Below are positions 46,599-55,222 of a stretch of 64,000 nucleotides of DNA, piece by piece (positions within the stretch are counted from its first letter, which is position 1; every line of letters begins with the position of its first letter). A program made the translations under genes and the position numbers. Below the pieces are notes generated by a model that was given only the letters and a program-made list of their open reading frames with translations, had not been told where the DNA came from and did no database searches. The stretch is from Chloroflexi bacterium OLB14 (lineage in GTDB: Bacteria; Chloroflexota; Anaerolineae; Anaerolineales; Villigracilaceae), in NCBI GenBank assembly GCA_001567105.1, contig LMZR01000050.1:1-64000 (forward strand). Direction: 5' to 3'.

Positions 46599-47485
46599 AT
46601 GAAAAAATATTTACCAACCATTCGTGATTATGCTTTGATTTTAGCCTCTAGCCTGATTCAGGCAGTGAGTTTGAGGTTGTTTTTTATCCCTGCCAATTTA
46701 GCATCAGGTGGCATCAGCGGCATTGCGCAATTAATTAATCATTACACACATTGGCCCATCGGTTTGATGGTGTTAATTGGCAATGTGCCACTTTTTTATT
46801 TTGGGATGGCGTTTTTTTAGGTGGATATAAATTTGCTTTAAGAACAGCAGTTGCAATCGTAACTTTTTCTTTACTAACTGATTTGCTTTTGAAAATCCCC
46901 GCTTTTGTTGAATATACACAAGTTTTGATTGATGATTTGAACGGCGATATTTTTCTAAACTCATTATACGGAGCCATCATCAGCGGTATTGGTTATGGAC
47001 TTGTCTATCGCGCACGGGGCACAAGTGGTGGTTCTGATATTTTGGCACGTATCTTAAATCACTGGCGTGGAATTTCGATGACGCAAAGCTATCTCATAGT
47101 TGATACAGCAGTCATTCTTTCTGCTGGATTTGTATTCGGTTGGAAAGAAGCACTGTACGCTATGATTGCTTTATATGTCAGTGGGCTGGTGGCTGAGACA
47201 GTGCTTGAAGGTGGTGGAACAGTTCGTACTGCTATGATTGTCACTGCTAAACCTGATGAAGTTTCGACTCGTATTATTGATGAAATGATTCGTGGCGTAA
47301 CATACCTCGAAGGTAAAGGCGGTTACACAAAAAATTCTCGCCCCGTTTTATATTGCGTGTTAAATCGCTCTGAAATTGCGACATTAAAATCTATCGTCAA
47401 TGAAATTGACCCTGAAGCTTTTATGGTTATCGGTGTAGCACATGAAGCGTTAGGTGAAGGATTCAAGCCATTGAAGGGGAGATGA
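46599..47485 (+). CDS. YitT family membrane protein with DUF2179 domain (two frameshifts)
   Basis: About 294 residues after removing one base in each of two T runs (46792-46797 and 46812-46818). This restores the family motif GNVPLFIFGWRFLGGYKFALRT. Before it lies RDYALILASSLIQAVSLRLFFIPANLASGGISGIAQLINH (helix 1-2, SGGISG). After it come DIFLNSLYGAIISGIGYGLVYRARGTSGGSDI and three more helices. The C-terminal DUF2179 domain (about 215-290) has VTYLEGKGGYTKNSRPVLYCVLNRSEI. YitT proteins are five-helix membrane proteins of unknown transport role. Confidence 0.75.
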
Positions 47486-47490
47486 TTATC

Positions 47491-47525
47491 AAGGTGACAG
47501 TCACTTTTAAAGTGACTGTCACCTT
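47491..47525. terminator. Perfect hairpin between convergent yitT-like and era genes
   Basis: AAGGTGACAGTCACTTT-T-AAAGTGACTGTCACCTT has 17-bp perfect arms, starting 5 bp after the YitT stop and ending 4 bp before the era stop. It can act as a bidirectional terminator and shares GTGAC words with the GTAGGTCACG family. Confidence 0.8.
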
Positions 47526-47529
47526 TGTT

Positions 47530-48471
47530 TTATTTCTTCTTATAATACCCCAACAACCTTAACGCATTCGGGTTATCACGCCAATCTTTTTCAACTTTCA
47601 CACGCAATTCCAAAAACACTTTTCGTCCACCCATTTCTTCAATTTCTTTACGTGCGGCAGAACCAATTGCCTTCAACATTTTTCCGCCCTCACCAATCAC
47701 AATTCCTTTTTGCGAATCTCGTTCTACCAAAATTGTAGCGGCGATGTATGCCATGCCGTTATCACGTTCTTTGAATTCATCCAAACGCACTGCCAAACTA
47801 TGTGGTACTTCATCTCTTAACTTTAACAAACACGCCTCGCGGATTAAATCCCCTGCGATTTCTTTTTCATACAAATCTGTGATTTGTTCTTCGGGATATT
47901 CCGCTTCACGCTTAGGGAGAAGTTGATTCAGTTTCTCGATCATTTCTCCTAGCCCCAGCCTTTTGCTTGCGGAAATTCTTAATATGCTCAAGCCGTCATT
48001 TTTTATTTTACCTTCTCCGCCGAGGACGGCGGAGAAAGCTAGTTTTGTAAATTCATTTTCACGCGCGGGCAAATCGTCAGCAAGTACCAAATCCGTTTTG
48101 TTCAACACAAGCACAAGCGGAGTCCGACGCGCAAAACTTTTTAGTAAGTCAGCGATTGATTTATCTTCATCGGTTGGGGGGGAGGATGAATCCACTAGCC
48201 AGATGATTACATCCACACCTTCTAAGGCTTCTTGTGCTTCTTGATTTAAGAACTCGCCAAGTTTATGTTTGGATTTATGTAAGCCAGGTGTATCTACAAA
48301 AACAATTTGGGAGTTTGGCAAAGTTAAAATGCCAAGTTGTTTTTTACGCGTAGTTTGCGGACGTGGAGAGACCGCCGCAATTTTTTGACCAAGCAAGGCG
48401 TTGATTAATGTTGATTTACCAACATTCGGTTTACCAATAATTGTTACAAATCCAGAACGATGTTCACTCAT
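47530..48471 (-). CDS. era: GTPase Era
   Basis: Era is the essential GTPase that helps 16S rRNA maturation and 30S assembly. The 313-residue product has G1 GKPNVGKST, G2 PQTTRKK, G3 DTPGLHKSKHKLGEFL, G4 NKTD and the C-terminal KH domain (AATILVERDSQKGIVIGEGGKMLKAIGSAARKEIEEMGGRKVFLELRVKVEKDWRDN). Between G4 and the G5 ISASKRLG there is an unusual insert, AVLGGEGKIKNDG, partly encoded by a dispersed palindrome (48013-48036). It makes the protein about ten residues longer than usual. The frame is otherwise intact. Confidence 0.95.
   Translation of the reverse strand: MSEHRSGFVTIIGKPNVGKSTLINALLGQKIAAVSPRPQTTRKKQLGILTLPNSQIVFVDTPGLHKSKHKLGEFLNQEAQEALEGVDVIIWLVDSSSPPTDEDKSIADLLKSFARRTPLVLVLNKTDLVLADDLPARENEFTKLAFSAVLGGEGKIKNDGLSILRISASKRLGLGEMIEKLNQLLPKREAEYPEEQITDLYEKEIAGDLIREACLLKLRDEVPHSLAVRLDEFKERDNGMAYIAATILVERDSQKGIVIGEGGKMLKAIGSAARKEIEEMGGRKVFLELRVKVEKDWRDNPNALRLLGYYKKK
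48013..48036. repeat. Dispersed palindrome, TCCT-loop family, copy 3 (inside era)
   Basis: TTCTCCGCCG-AGGA-CGGCGGAGAA is a perfect 10-bp stem with a 4-base loop. It is 24 bases long, a multiple of three, and inserts eight codons into era without breaking the frame. Confidence 0.85.
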
Positions 48472-49342
48472 TTATTTTGTTTTCCAATTTGCAATTACTA
48501 AACTTAAAATAATTAATAAAGCACCTGCCACAATTTCCCATGTCAGTGGTTCGTTTAAGAAGGTGACTCCAAGTGTAACACCACCTAAGGGAAATAAATA
48601 TGTAACCATTGTGGAGCGTGTGGGTCCAATTTCGTGAATGAGATAATATAGCATGATGAAGGCTAAGCCTGATCCAAGAATCCCTAACCATGCCAAAGCA
48701 AGCCATGTGATGGGAAGTGTAGGAATTTTTATTGGAGCTTCAAGCGTGAATGCCGCAATCCACATTACGATGGTCGCAGAGACTAATGAGCCAACGCTTC
48801 TTAAGATAGCAGGCGTTTCTTCAGTTGTTTTGCGAGCAATGATAGAACTAGCGGCATAAAACATACACGCCACGATAACAGCCAGTTGCCCCAACAGTGT
48901 ACTTGTGCCTGCATCAATATCTTTAATCATCAAAATAACAACGCCTGCAAAACCGATTAATAAGCCTAAAACTTTTTGGGTTGTCATTTTATCGTCGTGC
49001 AAAATAAAATGCGCGGCGAGAATGGTGAATAACGGCACAGTTGCATCTAAAATAGAAGCGACGCTTGAATCAATAGAGAATTGTCCCCATGTGATTAAAA
49101 AGAATGGAATAGCAATATTGGTTAAGCCTAATATCAACAAGGGAAGCCATTCTTTGAATGTGCGTGGTAGTTTTATTTTTTGAATCACAATAACGGCAAT
49201 GCCAAATAACAATCCAAATAAAAACGCGAAAGGCGACTAATGTAATTGCGCCTAATTCTCGAATAACAATCTCCACCCACATGAAGGATGAACTCCAAAT
49301 TAAGCCGAGTGTCAGAAAAACGATCCAATGTTTTGTTTTCAA
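48472..49342 (-). CDS. EamA/DMT-family transporter (frameshifted)
   Basis: A ten-helix drug/metabolite transporter of about 289 residues. The N-terminal frame (49342 down) has WIVFLTLGLIWSSSFMWVEIVIRELGAITLVAFRV. Removing one base in the A5 run 49220-49224 joins it to LFGLLFGIAVIVIQKIKLPRTFKEWLPLLILGLTNIAIPFFLITWGQ. Two EamA repeats are visible, the second beginning LLGQLAVIVACMFYAASSIIARK and ending LGVTFLNEPLTWEIVAGALLIILSL. The substrate is unknown. It abuts era (stop at 48472, era start at 48471), so era may be co-transcribed from the same promoter. Confidence 0.78.
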
Positions 49343-49662
49343 TGTTGCTCCTTATGTAATAGTAATTGTAGAGTAGGGGATATATTTCCACGACCCGATT
49401 CTTGCTGTTTTGCTACCAGAAAAAATGTTCTATTTATATAAGTATATCACTACCTTTCTGCACCTAGATATGCAATGCAGAATGTTTTTCTTCATTTCTA
49501 AGCAAATTATTTCAAAAATATCAATAAAAAATTAAAAAAATTAATAATTTACAGTTGACTTTTTTGAAAATATCAATTAAAATATCAATTATATTGACAA
49601 TCAATATAATTTTTTAACAAAATTCTAAATACAACCTACAAAATCTCAATCACAGGTGACGT
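49343..49662. other. Divergent AT-rich intergenic region, 320 bp
   Basis: No gene is visible here. The left part must hold the DMT/era promoter. The right part (49500-49625) is extremely AT-rich with several ATATCAATT words and ends in a perfect palindrome at 49587-49611 upstream of the MFS gene. The stretch 49380-49500 shows nothing I can name. Confidence 0.6.
49587..49611 (+). promoter_or_regulatory. Palindromic operator overlapping a TTGACA -35 element
   Basis: AATTATATTGA-CAA-TCAATATAATT has perfect 11-bp arms with a 3-base centre. TTGACA (49594-49599) lies at its centre, and two ATATCAATT words precede it. A regulator bound here would block transcription of the MFS gene 50 bp downstream. 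The regulator is not encoded next door. Confidence 0.65.
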
Positions 49663-50922
49663 ATGGAAAACTCAAATCAACATTGGGCAAGGCGTTTTTA
49701 CACCTTATGGACCGGCCAAGCGCTTTCATTACTTGGCAGTCAGTTAGTGCAATTCGCTATCATTTGGTATCTCACTGAAAAAACAAATTCAGCCACCACA
49801 TTAGCCATCGCATCTATGATGGGGTTATTACCACAGGTATTACTTTCTCCATTTATTGGCACATGGGTAGATAGAGGTAATCGCCGATTGATAATGATTT
49901 TTGCAGATTCAATCGTAGCCATTGCTACAGGTATGTTGGCATTACTCTTTGCAATGGATATGATTCAAGTTTGGCATATCTATCTTGCTTTATTAATTCG
50001 TGCCATTGGCGGCGGTTTTCATCAATCAGCCTTTGGGGCATCTACTGTATTACTCGTCCCCAAAGACCAACTCGCACGCGTGCAAGGATTCAACCAAGCC
50101 TTAAATGGCGGTTTGAATATTATCTCCGCTCCATTAGGTGCATATCTCTTAGCAATTTTACCTATGCAAGGCATTCTCGCTATTGACGTAACCACTGCTT
50201 TAATTGCCGTCTCCATTGTTTTGCTCACAAAAATCCCCCAGCCCGAGCGCGGCGAACAAGCATCTCTCACCTTTTGGCAGGATTTTAGAGCAGGCTTTCA
50301 TTACATCATCAAATGGCGCGGGCTTGTAATTATCCTCATACTAGCAATGGTGATTAACTTTTTCTTCAGCGCAACAGAACCTTTGACTCCACTTCTTATT
50401 ACGAATCATTTTAACGGAGGCGCATCACAACTTGGCTTATGGCTGGCTCTGTTTTCTGTGGGCATTTTACTTGGCGGGATCTTTCTGGGCGTATGGGGCG
50501 GTTTCAAAAAGAAGATTGTCACAGCCTTAATTGGTTTAATTATGATGGGCATATTAACTTTTGGAATTGGTATTATCCCTGCTCATTTATTTACTGTTGG
50601 GTTAATTGTAAACACAGCATTGGGATTAACCCTCCCAATTGTCAACGGTTCAATTGGTGCAACTTTGCAATCTACCGTTGCCGCCGATATGCAAGGACGT
50701 GTTTTTGCATTTATTCAAAGCATTGTCTTATTGGTATCACCTATTGCATTAATTATCGCAGGCCCATTTGCAGACCGTTTCGGGATGCAATTTTGGTTTA
50801 TCTTGGCAGGTTGTATTTGTGCATTAATGGGCGTTGTGGGCTTCTTCTTCCCTGATGTAATTGAAATTGAAAATAAAAAACAAGAAGAAATAATAGCAAA
50901 ACCAATAGCTGAACTTTCTTAA
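49663..50922 (+). CDS. MFS efflux transporter (MefA/DHA3-like)
   Basis: A 419-residue, twelve-helix major-facilitator protein. The N-terminus (WARRFYTLWTGQALSLLGSQLVQFAIIWYLTEKTNSATTLAIASMMGLLPQVLLSPFIGTWVDRGNRRLIMI) is typical of the DHA3 group that includes macrolide-efflux proteins, with the loop signature GTWVDRGNRR. The second half (GLWLALFSVGILLGGIFLGVWGG) and a late GRVFAFIQSIVLLVSPIALIIAGPFADRFGMQFWF are also conserved. It probably exports drugs or other small molecules. AGGTGA precedes the ATG and a palindromic operator lies upstream, which suggests inducible expression. Confidence 0.88.
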   Translation: MENSNQHWARRFYTLWTGQALSLLGSQLVQFAIIWYLTEKTNSATTLAIASMMGLLPQVLLSPFIGTWVDRGNRRLIMIFADSIVAIATGMLALLFAMDMIQVWHIYLALLIRAIGGGFHQSAFGASTVLLVPKDQLARVQGFNQALNGGLNIISAPLGAYLLAILPMQGILAIDVTTALIAVSIVLLTKIPQPERGEQASLTFWQDFRAGFHYIIKWRGLVIILILAMVINFFFSATEPLTPLLITNHFNGGASQLGLWLALFSVGILLGGIFLGVWGGFKKKIVTALIGLIMMGILTFGIGIIPAHLFTVGLIVNTALGLTLPIVNGSIGATLQSTVAADMQGRVFAFIQSIVLLVSPIALIIAGPFADRFGMQFWFILAGCICALMGVVGFFFPDVIEIENKKQEEIIAKPIAELS

Positions 50923-50935
50923 TTAAGCATTTGAC

Positions 50936-50961
50936 GATAGAACATCTTCTATCGTCAAATC
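50936..50961 (+). terminator. Hairpin between convergent MFS and elp3 genes
   Basis: TTTGACGATAGAA-CATC-TTCTATCGTCAAA is a 13-bp stem beginning just after the MFS stop and running into the last codons of elp3. It is suitable for termination on either strand. Confidence 0.75.
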
Positions 50962-52601
50962 TTCTTCACTAAATAATATTCCCCACGTTCAAAGCCTCTA
51001 TCCATGTAATATCCGCGTGTACCAATAGCGGAGATGACAGCCATTTTTTCATAGCCATTTTGTTTGGCAACTTTTTCTGCTTCTTCTAGCAGACGTGTCC
51101 CCAAGCCGACATGTTGCGCCGCACCAGATTTTTCTGCACCCACAGCCAATGATTGTCCATAAACATGCACTTCACGAATCAATGCCGCGCCTTGTAAATC
51201 ATCTAAACCTGTATTTGGAGATTCTTTGCTTGGTAAAGATAAACGGATAAAACCTGCTAAACCATCTTCTGCTGTATTAAAAGAAATAAAATGTTCTTCG
51301 GCTTTACCTGTTGAATAAACTTGGTCATGCAATTGTAAAGAATCTAGTTGAACAGTTTTGCCTTTCACTTCACGGCAACGAATGCACTGACATTTCGTTC
51401 CGCGCTTTTTCATTTCTGCTTGAATGTCTTGACGCAAACTCGTGCGCGTGTTTCCTTCCACAACATTGTTGCCAGGAATATCACGAATGACGCGATTGAC
51501 TCGACAATAACGTGGAATGGTCGGTTTAATATTTACCAGTAATTCAACCAAATCATCTGTTGTGTAGGGATGAAATTCACCGCGTTGCCAATATTCATAT
51601 AACTCGGCATTTGCTAATAATTGATTTGGATAAATCTTAATTTCATCAGGGCAAAATTCATTCCATAGTTTAGCAAAATCTTCACGGTCTGATTGTGGTG
51701 TAGCACCCAAAAGATTCGGCATCCAATGTAAAACAATTTTGAAACTAGCCGCGCGCAGTAATGCTACAGCCTGCCTTGTAGATTCAACATCATGTCCACG
51801 TTTGTTGATGTCTAAAATATGGTCGTCAAAACTTTGTGCGCCCAGTTGCACTTTGGTCACACCCAAGTGACGTAGCCATTTCACTTCGTCGGGATTAATT
51901 TCATCAGGTCGGGTTTCAATCACCAAGCCGACGTTACGATGAAGCGATGTTTCATTAATCGCCTGTGCTTTTTTTAATTCCACATCAGGGTTATTGCCTC
52001 GTTCTTTTGGTTCTTCTTTATAGCGCTCTTCATTGATTTCGTTCATGGCATCAAAACATCTTTTGACAAACCATTCTTGATAATCTCGGCGATATGATGA
52101 CCATGTGCCACCTAAAATCAACAACTCAATTTTATCGGTAGGATGACCCAAATTTTTTAACGCTTGAATACGAGAGGCAACTTGTGTGTATGGATCAAAT
52201 TGATGTTCAAGTGCACGCATTGCACCTGGCTCATCAGGCAAATAACTTTTTGGCATTCTTACATCAGTGGGGCAAAAAATACATTTGCCAGGGCAGGGAT
52301 ATGGTTTGGTTAACACCGTAACAGTGGTCACGCCAGAAAGTGTACGCATGGGCTTCATGCGAATTTTTTCAAGCAAAGCCACATCGGCTTCAATCGTTCC
52401 CGCTGAAACCATTTCGTTATAAGCCGCTACCAATGCCGCTTTATTCAAATATCCACCGCCCTCTAAAGGGTTGCGCCGAAGCACACTCATCACATCCTGC
52501 CCTGCACGAATTTCATTTAAGATGCGATGCGCCAACTCCAATTTTTGCGGAGTTAGTGCGTTTATTTTTTTCCAGCGTTGACGTTGTTCTAAAAATTCCA
52601 T
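50955..52601 (-). CDS. elp3: Elp3-family tRNA U34 carboxymethyltransferase (radical SAM + GNAT)
   Basis: Elp3 adds a carboxymethyl group to C5 of wobble uridine using acetyl-CoA and a radical SAM cluster. The 548-residue product has the full set: radical SAM Cys motif TKPYPCPGKCIFCPTDVRMPKSYLPDEPGAMRALEHQFDPY (about 90-130), GGTWSSYRRDYQEWFVKRCFDAMN, ETRPDEINPDEVKWLRHLGVTKVQLGAQS, and a Cys-rich zinc site GTKCQCIRCREVKG (about 405-418). The C-terminal GNAT domain (about 430-548) has LGTRLLEEAEKVAKQNGYEKMAVISAIGTRGYYMDRGFE. No other Elongator subunit is encoded nearby, as usual for bacterial Elp3. Confidence 0.93.
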   Translation of the reverse strand: MEFLEQRQRWKKINALTPQKLELAHRILNEIRAGQDVMSVLRRNPLEGGGYLNKAALVAAYNEMVSAGTIEADVALLEKIRMKPMRTLSGVTTVTVLTKPYPCPGKCIFCPTDVRMPKSYLPDEPGAMRALEHQFDPYTQVASRIQALKNLGHPTDKIELLILGGTWSSYRRDYQEWFVKRCFDAMNEINEERYKEEPKERGNNPDVELKKAQAINETSLHRNVGLVIETRPDEINPDEVKWLRHLGVTKVQLGAQSFDDHILDINKRGHDVESTRQAVALLRAASFKIVLHWMPNLLGATPQSDREDFAKLWNEFCPDEIKIYPNQLLANAELYEYWQRGEFHPYTTDDLVELLVNIKPTIPRYCRVNRVIRDIPGNNVVEGNTRTSLRQDIQAEMKKRGTKCQCIRCREVKGKTVQLDSLQLHDQVYSTGKAEEHFISFNTAEDGLAGFIRLSLPSKESPNTGLDDLQGAALIREVHVYGQSLAVGAEKSGAAQHVGLGTRLLEEAEKVAKQNGYEKMAVISAIGTRGYYMDRGFERGEYYLVKKI

Positions 52602-52729
52602 TATCCTATGCTCTAGTCGCCGTCCTCGGCGGTGTTTTCATGTGACCCTTTCGCCGAGGACGGCGAAAGGAGCGTATAAGTTGTAGGTCACGTTTTCAAC
52701 GTGACGTCACGCTACAAGCGTGACCCACC
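52602..52729. repeat. Cluster of four palindromes between elp3 and cysH
   Basis: In 128 bp there are two TCCT-loop palindromes in opposite orientation (52618-52631 and 52648-52669, the latter CTTTCGCCG-AGGA-CGGCGAAAG). They are followed by two tandem GTCACG hairpins: GTCACGTT-TTC-AACGTGAC at 52687-52705 and GTCACGCT-ACA-AGCGTGAC at 52706-52724. No gene is present. The promoter of elp3 would have to lie here or inside cysH. Confidence 0.8.
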
Positions 52730-53473
52730 TTATTTTATCTCTAACTTAATTTTTTGCTTAATTTCAGAAACATCTTTCTTTTTGAACATATCTGTATGCA
52801 AACCACATTCAGTTTTGCCACGTCCTTGCCAACGGCCAGCCCGTTCATCATCGGTAATGCCAATGGCAACAGTACATGGGGCGCACCCAACGCTTCGGTA
52901 TCCTTTTTCATATAATGGATGTTTTGGCAGGTTATTTTCTTCCATATATTTCTTCACATCTGCTTGTGTCCAATTTAATAATGGGTTTACTTTTAGTAAG
53001 CCATCTTCTTGTAACTCTAAAATTTTTGCGTGTGCTCGCACAAAGGTTTGGTCACGGCGGATGCCACTAATCCATGCTTTTATATCTTTCAAAGCTTTTT
53101 GCATTGGTTGTACTTTATGTAAGTAGCAACACAAGTTTGGGTCTTCTACGGGCAATGTTCTGGTGTGTTGCCTTGCAAATACATCCCAGCGAGAGTCGCG
53201 GTATAAATCAATGACATTAATTTTCCATTCGGAGGCAATCTTTTCACGAAATTCAAGTGTTTCCCAAAAATGATAACCTGTATCAATAAAAAAAACTGGA
53301 ATACCGCGCTTTAACGAAGTGACCATGTGCAACAATGGCATAGATTGTGTTTGAAACGATGAACTCATTGCTATTTCGGGCCAAAAATTTTTTATAGCCC
53401 ATAAAATAATTTCTTGCGGTGTTTTGCTTTCAAATTCTAAAGAAAGTTGCTCAATTTCTGCTTTTGCTATCAT
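52730..53473 (-). CDS. cysH: Phosphoadenylyl/adenylyl-sulfate reductase CysH
   Basis: This 247-residue cytoplasmic enzyme reduces activated sulfate (APS or PAPS) to sulfite with thioredoxin. The nucleotide-binding region has AMSSSFQTQSMPLLHMV and FFIDTGYHFWETLEF, then SGIRRDQTFVRA. The Cys pairs NLCCYLHKVQPM (about 128-139) and GCAPCTVAIG (about 212-221) are the 4Fe-4S ligands of the APS-reductase subtype. The catalytic Cys lies in GKTECGLH near the C-terminus. By those pairs it should prefer APS. No other sulfate-assimilation gene is in the window. Confidence 0.93.
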   Translation of the reverse strand: MIAKAEIEQLSLEFESKTPQEIILWAIKNFWPEIAMSSSFQTQSMPLLHMVTSLKRGIPVFFIDTGYHFWETLEFREKIASEWKINVIDLYRDSRWDVFARQHTRTLPVEDPNLCCYLHKVQPMQKALKDIKAWISGIRRDQTFVRAHAKILELQEDGLLKVNPLLNWTQADVKKYMEENNLPKHPLYEKGYRSVGCAPCTVAIGITDDERAGRWQGRGKTECGLHTDMFKKKDVSEIKQKIKLEIK

Positions 53474-53507
53474 GTTGCGATTATACCCTCATGAGTATAA
53501 TCGCTTT

Positions 53508-54217
53508 ATGGATACTCTCATTGCAAAAAAGTTAATTGATCTAAACCAAAAATTTTATAATCAATTCGGCACTTCATTTTCAGCTACGCGCCAGAAGTTA
53601 CAACCTGGTGTACAAAGAATTTTAGATTCGATTGGGAAAAATGATTCTGTTTTAGATATAGGTTGTGGCAACGGGCTGTTTCTACGCACATTAGCTCAGC
53701 GTGGGCATCAATCTGCGCTTCTTGGAGTGGATTTTAGCTTGCCAATGCTTCGAGAGGCTGGCTCTGCTGATGGGGTTGCGTTTCAGGAAGTTGAGTTATC
53801 AGTTCTCAGGTATCAGTTATCAATGGAAAGTGGAAAGTGGGATGTGGTAACGATGTTTGCCACTTTACATCATATTCCTTCTAACGAAATTCGTTTGGAT
53901 ATTTTGCGAACAGTGAAAAAATTATTGAAACCAAATGGGAAATTTATTTTATCGAATTGGCAGTTTTTGAATAGTGAAAAGTTGAAGTTACGAATTCAAG
54001 GTTGGGAAATGGTTGGTTTAACGAATCAAGATGTGGATGAACATGATTATCTGTTAGATTGGCGCAGTGGGGGGCTGGCTTGCGTTATGCGCACCATTTC
54101 TCAGCTAATGAATTGCTTGAACTCGCACATCAAGTTGAATTAAGAGTCGAAGCGCAGTTTTTATCTGATGGGGAAAATGGTAAGTTAGGTCTTTATCAAA
54201 TTTGGAAACATGCTTAA
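53508..54217 (+). CDS. Class I SAM-dependent methyltransferase (frameshifted near 3' end)
   Basis: About 236 residues. The start is ATG 53508 (MDTLIAKKLIDLNQKFYNQFG); the longer open frame to 53424 runs antisense into cysH. Motif I is VLDIGCGNGLFLRTLAQRG, then LLGVDFSLPML and VVTMFATLHHIPS. The region resembles SAM methyltransferases of the AlkB/Trm9 neighbourhood that act on tRNA wobble uridines (the late DYLLDWRSGG and the YAHHFS segments). The uncorrected frame ends wrongly at 54143. One G is missing in the G6 run 54069-54074, which restores AGLRYAHHFSANELLELAHQVELRVEAQFLSDGENGKLGLYQIWKHA to 54217. A Trm9-like role beside elp3 is attractive but inferred. Confidence 0.75.
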
Positions 54218-55212
54218 ACAATTACTTTGCTAGGATTAATAATGTATTGCCACCAATTGTTATGGATGTTGTTTTGTCTGCCTGCGGCTGTGGGAATGTG
54301 ATTGAGCCACCATTTATGATGTGCGCGAATTTCGCCACTGCCCCATAAAGAAGAATCTACTGTGCGGATATCACCTTTGAAGTTGGGGAAGTTTAATAAC
54401 CAATCGAAACATTCGCTTTGTACGGGTGTAGTATTACCCCAGTCATAATCGGTTTGGCTATTGGGTGCGAAGTGGATGTTTCCACATGCTGCTTTGCCTG
54501 GTGATGTTTTATCGTAGCGGGTAAAGCGCTTCCATAAATTTTTATCGTCACTTAATTTGCTAAAAGTTTTTTCCATAATAGATTCGGCACGATGCCCAAA
54601 TGCTTCGTGCATTTCGCCAATGAAGCGTTCATAAGAGAAGCCCATTACGACAAAGCGTTGTTTGCTGGCAGTTGTGTTTGTGAGTGGTGGCGCGTTGCAC
54701 CAGAATGCATCAGGTCCACCCATTGTGGATTCGTAAAATCCTGCATGAGGGAAACCGAAAACCCACACTTCGTCAATTTCGTTATTTGCTACTCTTTGTA
54801 AGATGTTGAATTTATTCAAGATGGCGTTGTAATTTACTTCTTGTGGTATATGCGGTGGAGTGACACGATTCCACACATCCATAAATGTTTGAGGTGTGTA
54901 TCGAAAGCCATCTTTTTTTTCAGGGAATTCATTTACATCTATGCGTTGTACTATTTGATATTGAGCTAAGCCTTTGCTGGTTTCTGTAATATCTTTGCTA
55001 AAGCCTTCTATCAAATCATCTACGTTGTGCCAATTCATTTTTTGAGAGAGTGTAATCCCATTACTTTGATCCATAATAGGGTCGTATACAATTGCTAGCA
55101 CTTTGCTATAGGTCACTTGGGCGGGTTCAATGAAAATTGGCTCAACAACTGGTTCGGGCTTGGGGGCAGGTCTGAATAGGTTTAACAAGAATTCTATAAA
55201 TCGAGTAAACAT
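54214..55212 (-). CDS. Uncharacterised membrane-anchored or secreted protein with HEAFGH motif
   Basis: About 332 residues from ATG 55212, which lies five bases after GGAG. I do not recognise the family. The first 15 residues (MFTRFIEFLLNLFRP) are a short amphipathic or anchor helix, followed by a Pro/Glu linker. The body (about 35-330) is a soluble domain with few hydrophobic runs: KVLAIVYDPIMDQSNGITLSQ, then EVWVFGFPHAGFYESTMGGPDAFWCNAPP, FVVMGFSYERFIGEMHEAFGHRAESIM and EIRAHHKWWLNHIPTAAG. The His/Glu/Asp-rich motifs (HEAFGHR and RAHHKWWLNHIP) could bind metal. It lies downstream of the PP2C/propeller gene, overlapping it slightly if the longer start is used. Confidence 0.6.
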   Translation of the reverse strand: MFTRFIEFLLNLFRPAPKPEPVVEPIFIEPAQVTYSKVLAIVYDPIMDQSNGITLSQKMNWHNVDDLIEGFSKDITETSKGLAQYQIVQRIDVNEFPEKKDGFRYTPQTFMDVWNRVTPPHIPQEVNYNAILNKFNILQRVANNEIDEVWVFGFPHAGFYESTMGGPDAFWCNAPPLTNTTASKQRFVVMGFSYERFIGEMHEAFGHRAESIMEKTFSKLSDDKNLWKRFTRYDKTSPGKAACGNIHFAPNSQTDYDWGNTTPVQSECFDWLLNFPNFKGDIRTVDSSLWGSGEIRAHHKWWLNHIPTAAGRQNNIHNNWWQYIINPSKVIV

Positions 55213-55222
55213 GTTATCTCCA

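Noticed and set aside
53424..53507. Longer start for the SAM methyltransferase
   Set aside because: It overlaps cysH antisense; ATG 53508 gives a normal N-terminus.
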